Origin: Microbacterium sp. zg-B185
GTDB lineage: Bacteria; Actinomycetota; Actinomycetes; Actinomycetales; Microbacteriaceae
Reading direction: 5' to 3'
Assembly: GCF_030246885.1 (NCBI RefSeq)
Contig: NZ_CP126739.1
Span: 434,001-498,000 of the forward strand
DNA: 64,000 nucleotides
Below, piece by piece: positions 26,570 through 34,623 of this stretch (its first letter is position 1; the number at the start of each line of letters is the position of its first letter). Made by a program: the position numbers and the translations under genes. A model generated the notes under the pieces. It worked only from the letters and a program-made list of their open reading frames with translations. It was not told the DNA's origin and did not search any database.

Positions 26570-26631
26570 CTGACCCCGTGCCCCTGCCTCGCCCGTTCGC
26601 CTGACCCCGCGCCCCTGCCCCGCCCGCTCGC
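26570..26631. repeat. 31-bp tandem repeat, two copies
   Basis: Two adjacent imperfect 31-base units beginning CTGACCCCG (26570-26600 and 26601-26631) differ at four positions. They lie in the non-coding gap after the epimerase gene and run directly into the palindromic repeats below. No gene is visible between 26526 and 26824. Confidence 0.6.
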
Positions 26632-26734
26632 CTGTCACGACAGGCCGCGCGGGGCGGCGGATTGCGACAGCTGAGCCACGCACCGCGGCCGTTCGCCTGT
26701 CACGACACGCCGCGCGGGCCGCGGATTGCGACAG
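26632..26734. repeat. Pair of palindrome-ended intergenic repeats (REP-like)
   Basis: Two copies of a 38-39 base element, 26632-26670 and 26697-26734, each beginning CTGTCACGACA and ending GGATTGCGACAG, so that CTGTC and GACAG bracket each copy as an inverted repeat. The middles differ by only a few bases. I have seen similar words between genes in related genomes; the element is probably a family-specific REP or mobile mini-element. Confidence 0.6.
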
Positions 26735-26760
26735 GGGAGCGGGCGGCGGGGCAGACAGAA

Positions 26761-26784
26761 GGCCCCGGAGTATTCTCCGAGGCC
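26761..26784. terminator. Hairpin terminator between convergent genes
   Basis: GGCCCCGGAG (26761-26770) pairs with CTCCGAGGCC (26775-26784) around a TATT loop with one mismatch. It lies between the arabinose operon and the convergent small stress-like gene and could serve both. Confidence 0.6.
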
Positions 26785-26824
26785 CCCCGTTGTGCCACGG
26801 CCGAGCCGGGCAGGTCGCTGTGCG

Positions 26825-27043
26825 TCAGCTGTTGCGCATCTTCTCCTTAAGAGAGTTGCGCGTCTCGACGGAATCGCGTTCGGCTTGCGCCTTGTCCACG
26901 TCGGCTTCCGCTTTCTTCACGTCCGCGTCCGCCTTCGCCGCGTCCATCTTGTCGCCGATCGCGTCAGTGGTGTCTTCCCACTTGTCCTCGATCTTGCGTC
27001 CCGCGGTCTCGGCCGTCTCTTTGGCGTCATCCATGAATCCCAT
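26825..27043 (-). CDS. Small coiled-coil stress-type protein (72 aa)
   Basis: A 72-residue, highly charged helical protein starting MGFMDDAKETAETAGRKIED. The repeats of Ala, Lys, Asp and Glu (DAAKADADVKKAEADVDKAQ) predict one long amphipathic helix or coiled coil. It resembles small general-stress proteins of actinobacteria (CsbD- or late-embryogenesis-like in composition) but I cannot assign it to one. AAAGGAGG lies before the ATG at 27043, an unusually strong ribosome site, which points to high expression. No membrane segment. Confidence 0.7.
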   Translation of the reverse strand: MGFMDDAKETAETAGRKIEDKWEDTTDAIGDKMDAAKADADVKKAEADVDKAQAERDSVETRNSLKEKMRNS

Positions 27044-27212
27044 GTGTGCGCCTCCTTTCGTGAAGGTAACGCTGCCGACGTTACGCCTGCGATGCCCGAC
27101 GGGAGGGGGGGGTTGCACGTGCCCGGGGAGGTCGCTAGAGCGCGGAGGTCCCCGCGAATGCGGAACGGCCGGGCGGAAGAATCCACCCGGCCGTTCCCGT
27201 CACTGCTGCGAT

Positions 27213-28739
27213 TCAGCCGCGGGGTGCGCCGGAGCGCGTTCCGTTGTGCTGCGCGCGACGGTTGCCTGTGGGCCGGGCCGCCTGGCCGGCGCGCGGGTTG
27301 TGCGCGGCGGCGGCGGGCTGACCGGTTCCGGTCGAGTACACCGGACGCGCGTGCGGTGCGGATCCCGCCGCTGCACGATCGCGGCCCCCGGCTGCGCCTC
27401 CGCGACCGGCGGCTGCGCCGCCGCGGCCCGCGCTCGCGCCGCCGGCGTTGCCGCCACGGCCCTGACCGCCACGGCCCTGACCGCCACGACCCTGCGAGGT
27501 CTGACCAGTGCGGGGCTTGCCGGAACGCTGCGGCTCGGCCTGGATCGGAGCGGGGCGGACGTGCTCGGCCCGCTCGCCGACGAGCTCGGTGATGGGTGCG
27601 GACTCGGCGGTGACCTGCTCGAGCGGTGCCTGGATGCCGGCCTTGCGGAGCAGGTCCGCCACGTCGCGTCGCTGCGAGGGGATCACGACGGTGACGACCG
27701 TGCCGGCGGCGCCGGCCCGAGCGGTGCGGCCCGAGCGGTGCAGGTACGCCTTGTGCTCCATCGGCGGGTCGACGTGAACGACCAGCTCGACGTCATCGAC
27801 GTGGACGCCGCGAGCGGCCACGTCGGTGGCGACCAGCACACGGACGCCGCCCTTGGCCGCGTCGGCGCCGAAAGCCGCGAGGTTGCGCTCACGGGCCGCC
27901 TGCGACAGGTTGCCGTGCAGATCGACGGCCGGGATGCCGGCTGCCGTCAGGAGCTTGGCCAGCTTCTTGGCCTGGTGCTTGGTGCGGGTGAACAGGATGC
28001 GACGGCCACGGCCGGAGGCGAGGTGGCGGACCAGCGCGGGCTTCTCGTCATCGCTGATCATGAACACGCGGTGGGTCATCTCGCCCTGCGGGACGCTCTG
28101 GTCGTCCACCTCATGGCGCACCTCGTCGCGCAGGAAGCGCTTCACGAGGCCGTCGACACCGCGATCCAGCGTGGCGCTGAAGAGCATGCGCTGCCCGCCC
28201 TGCGGCGTGGCGGCCAGAATGCGCGTGACGCCGGGCAGGAACCCGAGGTCGGCCATGTGGTCGGCTTCGTCCAGCACCGTGATCTCCACGCGGTCGAGCT
28301 TGACGACACCCTGCTTCATGAGGTCTTCGAGCCGGCCGGGGCAGGCCACGACGATGTCGACGCCGTTGCGCAGTGCCGTCTCCTGCGGCTTCTGGCTGAC
28401 GCCGCCGAAGATGGTGGTCACGGTCAGGCCGGATGCCGCGGCCAGGGGCTGGACGGTGGCGGCGATCTGGGTCGCGAGCTCACGCGTCGGTGCCAGGATC
28501 AAGCCGCGCGGGCGGCTCGTGGTCCGGCTGGCGGCGTACGCGCCGGAGAGGCGGGCCACCAGGGGGAGGGCGAACGCGATCGTCTTGCCGCTGCCGGTGC
28601 GGCCGCGGCCGAGCACGTCACGGCCCGCAAGGGAGTCCGGCAGCGTGTCGCGCTGGATCGGGAACGCTTCGGTCTTGCCTTCTGCGGCGAGAACGTTGGC
28701 CAGCGGCGCGGGCACGCCGAGGTCGAGGAAAGTAGACAT
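27213..28739 (-). CDS. DEAD-box RNA helicase with RGG-rich tail
   Basis: A 508-residue ATP-dependent RNA helicase. Motifs appear in order: Q motif FPIQRDTLP, Walker A GRTGSGKT, PTRELATQ, DEADHMADLGF, SAT, and in domain 2 HGNLSQAARERNLAAF and HRSGRTARAG. After residue 390 the protein turns into a Gly/Arg/Ala-rich disordered tail with repeats GRGGQGRGGQGRGG, a typical RNA-binding RGG region. Such helicases help ribosome assembly and cold adaptation. No Shine-Dalgarno is visible before the ATG at 28739, and about 130-150 bases of GC-rich leader precede it, including a GGCGG-AATAAA-CCGCC hairpin at 28870-28885, so expression may be regulated by RNA folding. Confidence 0.93.
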   Translation of the reverse strand: MSTFLDLGVPAPLANVLAAEGKTEAFPIQRDTLPDSLAGRDVLGRGRTGSGKTIAFALPLVARLSGAYAASRTTSRPRGLILAPTRELATQIAATVQPLAAASGLTVTTIFGGVSQKPQETALRNGVDIVVACPGRLEDLMKQGVVKLDRVEITVLDEADHMADLGFLPGVTRILAATPQGGQRMLFSATLDRGVDGLVKRFLRDEVRHEVDDQSVPQGEMTHRVFMISDDEKPALVRHLASGRGRRILFTRTKHQAKKLAKLLTAAGIPAVDLHGNLSQAARERNLAAFGADAAKGGVRVLVATDVAARGVHVDDVELVVHVDPPMEHKAYLHRSGRTARAGAAGTVVTVVIPSQRRDVADLLRKAGIQAPLEQVTAESAPITELVGERAEHVRPAPIQAEPQRSGKPRTGQTSQGRGGQGRGGQGRGGNAGGASAGRGGAAAGRGGAAGGRDRAAAGSAPHARPVYSTGTGQPAAAAHNPRAGQAARPTGNRRAQHNGTRSGAPRG

Positions 28740-29071
28740 AGAGAAGGAGCTTTCAGTCCGGGCACGCCGCAAGATGGGCGTTGAAGGGGCGACGGCGCGG
28801 GTTCGCGCATCGGTTCGCCGTGTGTAAAGAGCCGCGGCACAGAAGCTGCGGAGCGTGACAACGACGCTGGGCGGAATAAACCGCCAAGACCACGCTAGCA
28901 CGCCAGGTTGCGCATCCCCTGTGGGGGACACGCGTCATATGTCAACCCCCCGTAGCACATTCCTGACGGCGCATGTGCCAGCACGTATTGTGGGGTACCA
29001 GCGATAGGCGCCCGCCCTTCGCTTTTTCGCCCTTCCCGCCTGTGCGGGAACCCGATCAGGTAGGTGCCGCA

Positions 29072-30190
29072 ATCACTACACTCTCCGCACCCGGGTCCAC
29101 TCTCGGCGCCGTACGCCAGACGTACGCCCGCAAAGAGGACTTCCCGCCCATCACGCAGGCGTACACGAAGGTGTCCCAGGTTGTGCGTGAGACCGGTCTT
29201 CTGGACCGCACTCCGTGGTTCTACATCGCCGTCGGCAGCGCGATCGCGCTGGGCTTCGCTGGAGCCATCACCGGATTCATCCTGCTCGGCGACAGCTGGT
29301 TCCAGCTCCTCATCGCCGCCGCGCTCGGCATCCTGTTCACGCAGGTCGCGTTCCTCTCGCACGAGGCCGCCCACCGCACGATCCTCACGTCGGGCAAAGC
29401 GAACGACAGGCTTGCGCTGATCCTCGGCAACGGCATCGTCGGCATGAGCAGGGACTGGTGGGGCTCCAAGCACACCCGCCACCATGCCAACCCGAACCGC
29501 GTCGGCAAGGACCCGGACATCGAGATCGACACGATCCGCTTCCTCGAAGAGGACGCCGTGAAGGTGCACGGGGCGATGAGCTTCATCACCCGCCGTCAGG
29601 GCTGGCTGTTCTTCCCGCTGCTGCTGCTGGAAGGCCTCAACCTCCACTACATCGGCCTGCGCCACCTCCTCGATTTCCGTCAGCCGGTCAAGGGCCGCTG
29701 GATCGAGCTGGTCCTCATCGCCCTCCGCTTCGCGGTCGTACTGACCCCGATCTTCGTGTTCCTGCCCCTGGGCCTGGCCTTCGCCTTCCTGGGCGTGCAG
29801 CTCGCCGTCTTCGGCGTGTACATGGGAGCGGCGTTCGCGCCGAATCACAAGGGCATGCCCATCATCGACGCCGACGCGAAGCTCGACTTCTTCACCAAGC
29901 AGGTGCGCACGTCCCGCAACGTGTCCGGTGGCTGGTGGGCGACGTGGCTCATGGGTGGCCTCAACTACCAGATCGAGCACCACCTGTTCCCGAGCATGCC
30001 GCGCCCGCACCTCGCGCAGGCCCGCGAGATCGTGATCGAGCACTGCCGGACCCTCGATGTGCCGTACACGGAAACGACGCTTCTGAAGTCCTACGGCATC
30101 GTGATCCGGTACCTCAACGAGGTCGGCCTCGCGGCTCGGGACCCCTTCGAATGCGGGATCGTCCAGAAGTTCCGCACCAAGGGAGTCTGA
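29072..30190 (+). CDS. Fatty acid desaturase family protein (start uncertain)
   Basis: A membrane di-iron desaturase that introduces double bonds in acyl chains. All three histidine boxes are present: HEAAH, HTRHHAN (HxxHH type) and QIEHHLF (QxxHH type), between hydrophobic pairs of helices. The conserved sequence starts at ITTLSAPGSTLG. No ATG, GTG or TTG lies close before it: the only good ribosome site, AGGTAGG (29058-29064), is 7 bases before an ATC at 29072. In-frame alternatives are a GTG at 29042 and an ATG at 28973, both without a ribosome site. With the ATC start the protein is 372 residues. Confidence 0.88.
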   Translation: MTTLSAPGSTLGAVRQTYARKEDFPPITQAYTKVSQVVRETGLLDRTPWFYIAVGSAIALGFAGAITGFILLGDSWFQLLIAAALGILFTQVAFLSHEAAHRTILTSGKANDRLALILGNGIVGMSRDWWGSKHTRHHANPNRVGKDPDIEIDTIRFLEEDAVKVHGAMSFITRRQGWLFFPLLLLEGLNLHYIGLRHLLDFRQPVKGRWIELVLIALRFAVVLTPIFVFLPLGLAFAFLGVQLAVFGVYMGAAFAPNHKGMPIIDADAKLDFFTKQVRTSRNVSGGWWATWLMGGLNYQIEHHLFPSMPRPHLAQAREIVIEHCRTLDVPYTETTLLKSYGIVIRYLNEVGLAARDPFECGIVQKFRTKGV

Positions 30191-30220
30191 CCCCTGCGGG
30201 GCCGCCGTCCCCGCATACCC

Positions 30221-30270
30221 ACGACGCCGATCGTCTGCTGTGCTCTCGAGCACTAGACGATCGGCGTCGT
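30221..30270. terminator. Bidirectional terminator, 16-bp perfect stem
   Basis: ACGACGCCGATCGTCT (30221-30236) pairs perfectly with AGACGATCGGCGTCGT (30255-30270). A smaller hairpin GTGCT/AGCAC sits in the loop. It lies between the convergent desaturase and SDR genes and overlaps the last bases of the SDR gene. Confidence 0.8.
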
Positions 30271-31101
30271 CGTGTCCGTCGCCTCCCGCAACGGCCGCCG
30301 CATCGCACTCCAGTAGCGCGTCGGCGCCAGCCGGGTCAGGACGTCCACAAGTCGCGCCTCGCGTCCCACGAAGGTGCGAGCTCTGCGTCGCACTGTCGCC
30401 TCGACGATGCGATACGCGGCATCCTGCGGCTCGGTGTGATACATCCGGGCCTGCGCGGCAGCCGCCCGCTGGGCCACCGCCGGCTCGATCGCCGCGGCGA
30501 ACCGACCGTGGAGGATGATGCCCGTCTTGACCCCCGCCGGATAGACGGCCCCGACCGTCACCGTCGAACGCTCCAGCTCGTGCCGCAACGACTCGGTGAA
30601 ACCACGCACCGCGAACTTGCTCATCGCGTACGGGATCCGACCGGCGGGCGCTGCCAGGCCGTAGATGCTGACCAGGTGCGTGATGTGCGCGGCCGGCTCG
30701 AGCCTCAGCGCCGGCAGCAGCGCCTGGGTGATGCTCACCGTGCCCCACAGGTTCACGTCCATCAGCCAGCGCATCTCCGCCATCGTCAGCTGAGTGATGT
30801 CGCCCAGCATGGACGAGCCCGCACACGTGATCAGCGACTGCACGTGGGGGTGGGATGCCGTGATCGCGGCGCCGAGCGCCGCAACGGCCGCATCATCGGT
30901 CAGATCGAGGATGTGCGCGCTGTGGCCGGTGCCGGAGAGCTCGGCAGCCAGGGCGCTCAGGCCGGCAGCATCCCGGTCGATCAGAACCAGCCGCGCACCT
31001 CGGCGATCGAGCTCCCGGGCGATCTCGGCACCCATGCCGCTGGCTGCGCCGGTGATGACGCTCGTCCTGCCGTGCACGTCCAATCGCCGCGTTCTGCCCA
31101 C
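30253..31101 (-). CDS. Short-chain dehydrogenase/reductase
   Basis: A 282-residue classical SDR. The cofactor loop is VITGAASGMGAEIARELDRRG (read in two parts) with TGxxxGxG, then a DRDAAG stretch that suggests NAD preference, LITCAGSS, and the catalytic set Ser in LVSIYG, Tyr and Lys in PYAMSKFAVRGF. The usual NNAG is ITCAG here. The GTG at 31101 is preceded by GGTGGGGG and is preferred; a TTG at 31083 is also possible. Substrate unknown. It is convergent with the desaturase across a strong terminator. Confidence 0.9.
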   Translation of the reverse strand: MGRTRRLDVHGRTSVITGAASGMGAEIARELDRRGARLVLIDRDAAGLSALAAELSGTGHSAHILDLTDDAAVAALGAAITASHPHVQSLITCAGSSMLGDITQLTMAEMRWLMDVNLWGTVSITQALLPALRLEPAAHITHLVSIYGLAAPAGRIPYAMSKFAVRGFTESLRHELERSTVTVGAVYPAGVKTGIILHGRFAAAIEPAVAQRAAAAQARMYHTEPQDAAYRIVEATVRRRARTFVGREARLVDVLTRLAPTRYWSAMRRPLREATDTTTPIV

Positions 31102-31192
31102 GTTCGCCCCCACCCCGTCGTCGTCGTACGATTCTTGCCGACTTCGCCTCGACGCCGCTGACGGTAACCTCGTCCTGAGGGGAGTGCGTCGC

Positions 31193-31774
31193 ATGGGAAA
31201 GACCTCCGATGCCGTTTTCGAAGGCGTCTCGATCGCTTCGGCTGCTGCGCGCCTTGCCGTGCGCAACCACATCCTGATGGAGACGATCGCCCACGACGCG
31301 CAGTTCGATGCGGACGCCGTCGCCGGGTACGCGCGCGACACGCTGATCGCGCTGGCCGACGAGCAGGAGGCGGCCGCGGATCTCGCGCGCCGTCAGCGCA
31401 AGACCGCGTGGGGCAAGTTCTCCGACCCGGACAGCACCCACGACTACCGTGACCGCGACACCCGCAACCTGCGCAAGCGCGACAAGCAGTACCGTGGCGT
31501 GGCGCAGGAACTGCGCAACCGCGCCGCCGACCCCGAGGCGGTCAGCGAACTCGTCGAGCAGGCGCGCGATGCCGCGTGGGGAGACGTGGAATCCAATCTC
31601 CAGCGCCGACTGCAGGTCGAAGGCATGCGCGCGGACAACGACCCCGAGTACGACACGATGCGTGGCGCGCGCATGCAGGCGCTTCGCCTGGTAGACCTGC
31701 CGCGACTGGCTGCCCACCGCCGTCGCCTGGTCGAGGGGGAGAGCCTGCAGTCGGCCGAGCTCGAGCGGGAGTGA
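31193..31774 (+). CDS. Hypothetical highly charged helical protein (193 aa)
   Basis: A 193-residue protein, probably all helical and cytoplasmic. It contains long charged stretches such as ADEQEAAADLARRQRKTAW and RDRDTRNLRKRDKQYRGVA, and the Trp-containing WGDVESNLQRRLQ. A GAGGGGAG ribosome site precedes the ATG at 31193. Its stop overlaps the GTG of the yjbR-like gene (GTGA), so the two are coupled. I recognise no functional family; it is a common gene of Microbacteriaceae next to the same partner in my recollection, which I cannot verify here. Confidence 0.75.
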   Translation: MGKTSDAVFEGVSIASAAARLAVRNHILMETIAHDAQFDADAVAGYARDTLIALADEQEAAADLARRQRKTAWGKFSDPDSTHDYRDRDTRNLRKRDKQYRGVAQELRNRAADPEAVSELVEQARDAAWGDVESNLQRRLQVEGMRADNDPEYDTMRGARMQALRLVDLPRLAAHRRRLVEGESLQSAELERE

Positions 31775-32187
31775 ATGCCGTGGCGACAGAGCCCCACCCG
31801 ATGCGGTTTCCGGTGGACCACCCGCTGGTCCAGCGGATGCGCACGCTCTGCATGTGCTACCCCGAAGCGGCCGAGGTCATCGCCCACGGTCGCGTCACCT
31901 TCCGGGCCGGCAAACGACAGTTCGCCATCGTCGGCGCTGCCCACGACGATCGCGACGCGGTCGAATTCCTGCCCGATCTGGCGGAACGCGACGCGCTTCT
32001 CGAGCGAGAAGACGTCTTCGTGCCGGCATACGAGGGCGCGTATGGCTGGCTGGCCATGCGCGTGGACTCGGATGCCGCGGACTGGGACCTGGTCGCAGAA
32101 CTGCTGGATGCCTCGTACCGCCGGGTCGCGCTCACCCGTCAGTTGCGCGCGCTGGACGCGGACCCGGTGGTCCCGTTCGGTGACTGA
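31771..32187 (+). CDS. MmcQ/YjbR family DNA-binding-like protein
   Basis: A 138-residue protein of the MmcQ/YjbR fold (CyaY-like). Blocks seen are RMRTLCMCYPEAAEVIAHGR (N-terminal helix and strand), VTFRAGKRQFAIVG, and DWDLVAELLDASYRRVA at the C-terminus, the usual last helix. Members are small proteins of unclear role, often annotated as DNA-binding. The GTG at 31771 overlaps the stop of the upstream gene. It is the last protein gene before the tRNA-Arg and the islands. Confidence 0.85.
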   Translation: MNAVATEPHPMRFPVDHPLVQRMRTLCMCYPEAAEVIAHGRVTFRAGKRQFAIVGAAHDDRDAVEFLPDLAERDALLEREDVFVPAYEGAYGWLAMRVDSDAADWDLVAELLDASYRRVALTRQLRALDADPVVPFGD

Positions 32188-32302
32188 CGGCGCCGCCTCG
32201 CCAGTGCCCTTATCCGCCCGATCCGCCCTCGCGGCGGCTCGATTCGGCGGGAGCGCCATGCTGAGGTATTCTGGACGCTGGCCGCACGCGAGTGCACGCC
32301 AT

Positions 32303-32375
32303 GCGCCCGTAGCTCAATGGATAGAGCATCTGACTACGGATCAGAAGGTTGGGAGTTCGAGTCTCTTCGGGCGCA
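32303..32375 (+). tRNA. tRNA-Arg (anticodon ACG)
   Basis: A complete 73-base cloverleaf. The acceptor strands are GCGCCCG (32303-32309) and CGGGCGC (32368-32374) with A as discriminator. The D arm is GCTC-AATGGATA-GAGC, and the anticodon stem TCTGA/TCAGA holds loop CTACGGA with anticodon ACG. The T loop is TTCGAGT. CCA is not encoded. Its 3' part is repeated at about 43.2 and 49.2 kb, showing that it is the attachment site of integrated elements. Confidence 0.96.
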
Positions 32376-32395
32376 CACTGTGTTGAGACAGTGAT
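32347..32395 (+). repeat. Direct repeat A (attL): tRNA-Arg 3' end plus 20 bases
   Basis: A 49-base core, from GGTTGGGAG in the tRNA to GAGACAGTGAT after it. It is identical at 43229-43277 and has one mismatch at 49201-49249. Between copies A and B the likeness extends to about 188 bases (32331-32518 and 43213-43399), covering the terminator and a downstream palindrome. Confidence 0.88.
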
Positions 32396-32404
32396 TAGGG
32401 AAAA

Positions 32405-32428
32405 GTGCCGGGAAACCGGCACTTTTTT
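32405..32428 (+). terminator. tRNA-Arg terminator
   Basis: GTGCCGG (32405-32411) pairs with CCGGCAC (32416-32422) around GAAA, followed by six T and preceded by four A. A further perfect 14-base inverted repeat CGGACTCTTCTGAT / ATCAGAAGAGTCCG follows at 32436-32478. Confidence 0.85.
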
Positions 32429-32562
32429 CTGTTTCCGGACTCTTCTGATCCGCCTCTGACTCGAATCAGAAGAGTCCGAGGCCGGTGCGGGCTGGTACGC
32501 CCGCGTGATTCCGCGGAAGAGTGGCCTCGCAGGCAGCGAAGTCCGTCTCGAATCAGAAGCTT

Positions 32563-32596
32563 TGTGTGCACCGAATGTGTGCACCCATGTGTGAAC
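32563..32596 (+). repeat. Three TGTGTG-type direct repeats (left arm sites)
   Basis: TGTGTGCAC at 32563, TGTGTGCAC at 32576 and TGTGTGAAC at 32588, with 12-13 base spacing. The same word occurs twice at the other end of island 1. The remaining stretch 32597-33013 holds no convincing gene. Confidence 0.6.
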
Positions 32597-33013
32597 CTCG
32601 ACACTGCGTGAACCATATATTTTGAAGACCTGCGCCCGAGCCTCGCCATCGTCGCCGACGTCCGTATGCCCGCTCAACCGGCATCTCTCTCCAACCACGT
32701 CGCTCGCTTCAAACGTGTACGTCGGGCCCCGCGCTAGCTAACCGATGCGCCCGTCACGGGTCAGCGTGACCTCTGTGTTCATCGTCTGGATGCTGACTCG
32801 TCACGTCGACACAGCCCCAAGTGGGCACGGAGCGCCCCACGTGGGCAGTGGACAGCAGCGGGTCGATGTCGGTCGAAGAGGGGACATACACCGATCGGCG
32901 TGGGTCCTACATTTGGCATGGAGCCCCAGCAAGTCGCGGGGACTTCAGCCGGTGAGTCGAGTCGCTTGTCACCAGTAGGAGGAGTGAACGACTCGGCAAA
33001 CATCCGGGTGCCG

Positions 33014-33045
33014 GTGACACGCTGGTGACGAAGGGGCCATAGCTT
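33014..33045 (+). promoter_or_regulatory. SARP-type promoter: GTGAC repeats 11 bp apart, then -10
   Basis: GTGACAC at 33014 and GTGACGA at 33025 are heptamers spaced exactly 11 bases, one helix turn. Eight bases separate the second from TAGCTT at 33040-33045. This is the arrangement known for SARP regulators, which bind direct repeats just upstream of the -10. It lies before the SARP gene itself, suggesting autoregulation. Confidence 0.65.
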
Positions 33046-33068
33046 TCAGTCGGCGGACGGGGTTATCC

Positions 33069-33872
33069 ATGACTGGGCATTGGAATGGGTCGCAGACGGC
33101 GCTTTCTGAGCCATCTAGGTCCTTCCCTCACATCGCTTTCGATCGTGCCTGCATCGGCGACTCGCAGTTGTGTCTGCTCGGCGGGCCATACGTTGTCCAA
33201 CATGACCGACGTATTGGGGTCCCGGAGGGAAGCAAACGACTGCTCGCCTTCATCGCCCTTCATGACGGGCCGGTAGACAGGCGCCAGGCCGCGGGAACAC
33301 TTTGGCCCTATGGCGACGACGAGCGTGCCGGTGGCAACCTTCGATCGTCGCTATGGCGCCTCAAAGGAGCGGGAATCGATATCGTGCGCGCGGACAAATG
33401 CGGCCTCTGCCTCGACCCGCAAACGGACTTGGACGTGAACACGATCGAGAACTGGGCGGGACGTGTCATAGACGGCGTAGCGCCAGACGAGGATTTGCGG
33501 CTCCCGACCTGGGGAGCAAGCGCAATGGACCTGCTTCCCGGTTGGTACGACGACTGGATCATCTTCGAACGGGAACGCCTACGTCAACGCCTGCTCCACG
33601 CCTTCGAGGCCCTCAGCCGACTGCTCGTTCAGTCTCGCAGATACGCAGATGCTATCGACGCCGCCCTCGAGGCGGTGCGCGTCGAGCCCCTTCGGGAGAG
33701 CGCCCATCGCACCCTACTTGAGGCGCACCTTGCTGAGGGGAACCTCGTCGAAGCGCGCAGGATACATCTCGGGTACTCGCGCCTCTTGAGGCGCGAACTC
33801 GGGGTGGATCCGGATCCAGCACTTGCCGCGCTGGTCGGCCTGCGTGTCACGCAGGTGTCGACGCGACGTTAG
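33069..33872 (+). CDS. SARP family transcriptional activator (AfsR/BTAD type)
   Basis: A 267-residue protein of the Streptomyces antibiotic regulatory protein type. Residues about 33-115 form a winged-helix OmpR-type DNA-binding domain (LCLLGGPYVV, KRLLAFIALHDGPVDRRQAA, LWPYGDDERAGGNLRSSLWR). Residues about 120-258 are the bacterial transcriptional activation domain with its TPR-like helices, ending RLLRRELGVDPDPALAAL, which is diagnostic. There is no ATPase domain. It is the only regulator in island 1, and matching direct repeats lie before it and before the downstream operon, so it probably activates both. What signal it answers to is not visible. Confidence 0.9.
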   Translation: MTGHWNGSQTALSEPSRSFPHIAFDRACIGDSQLCLLGGPYVVQHDRRIGVPEGSKRLLAFIALHDGPVDRRQAAGTLWPYGDDERAGGNLRSSLWRLKGAGIDIVRADKCGLCLDPQTDLDVNTIENWAGRVIDGVAPDEDLRLPTWGASAMDLLPGWYDDWIIFERERLRQRLLHAFEALSRLLVQSRRYADAIDAALEAVRVEPLRESAHRTLLEAHLAEGNLVEARRIHLGYSRLLRRELGVDPDPALAALVGLRVTQVSTRR

Positions 33873-34223
33873 CTTGCGTGTTCGACTGGCGCGGGAAGTC
33901 CGCTCTCGGGTGCAGCTGGTCCTCATTATCGCCGTCGGGCCACCCGCAGAACGCTGCTTGGCTTCGCAGCGCCCCGAGCTGCGATGGCGGCATCGCCCAG
34001 CGTGCTTGGTCCGTTGTGGCTTTCAGGTGATCCGACAGTCGGGTTTGCCATCAGGCAGCTGGGGAAGCGCCCTAGGTGACTTGTTGACCTCTGGCAGCTG
34101 GTCCGGAGGCGCGAGGCTCCTTGGCGCGGCGACCCGCTGCCCTAGAACGACGATTGGAGCACTTGCAAGACGCGGCCCCCGGAGGGCGCTGGCAGCGCGG
34201 GTTCGCAAGGAACGCCTACGGAA
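33873..34223. other. No gene recognised
   Basis: About 350 bases after the SARP gene. Reading frames here are short and lack ribosome sites or familiar motifs. I see no hairpin or repeat worth naming. Confidence 0.5.
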
Positions 34224-34490
34224 ATGGCCAGCTCCCGACGGAGCTTTCCGGTCGAAGACGCGCCAGTGACGCCAGGAGTGTGGGCTAGCGGCGTGGAGAC
34301 ACGTGAGGATCCCGCTGGAGGTCTGATGGTGCTTGCGCTGTGGGTGGAGCGCAATGGGGTCGTCCGTGTGCGCATTTCGAAGTCGATGAGCCCTCTCCTC
34401 GAGGATCCCGAGCCGACGTACGCGTCCACCAAGACCAAGGTCCTCCGGGAGGTCGAAGCCTGGCTAAACGCCTTCGTGACGCCGGTGTGA
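34224..34490 (+). CDS. Small hypothetical protein (88 aa or shorter)
   Basis: A frame of 88 residues; the convincing part is the last 54, starting at MVLALWVERNGVVRVRISKS and ending VLREVEAWLNAFVTPV. That part reads like a small beta-rich domain with a C-terminal helix, a pattern also seen in other small Microbacterium proteins. The true start could be the ATG at 34326 inside the frame. A pair of GTGAC repeats overlaps its end (34476 and 34487). Function unknown, and reality as a gene is likely but not certain. Confidence 0.45.
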   Translation: MASSRRSFPVEDAPVTPGVWASGVETREDPAGGLMVLALWVERNGVVRVRISKSMSPLLEDPEPTYASTKTKVLREVEAWLNAFVTPV

Positions 34491-34491
34491 C
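34476..34491 (+). promoter_or_regulatory. Third pair of GTGAC repeats, 11 bp apart
   Basis: GTGACGC begins at 34476 and GTGACGC again at 34487, the same 11-base period as in the two SARP-type promoters. No -10 follows at the expected distance, so it may be an auxiliary binding site about 135-150 bases upstream of the operon promoter pair. Confidence 0.4.
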
Positions 34492-34623
34492 GCACGGAAG
34501 CGTCACGGCTGTTGTCGCCGTTCATCGTATTTCGCCCGGGAGGCGCTTCGCGAATGGCGCCGTTGAGAGACGGTGCCGGATCGGGTCTACGTGGGACAAG
34601 TGGCTGCAGTCCCCAGTGCACGC

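Noticed and set aside
26790..28784. 664-codon open frame on the plus strand
   Set aside because: It is the antisense shadow of the DEAD-box helicase gene, whose motifs are all intact on the other strand.
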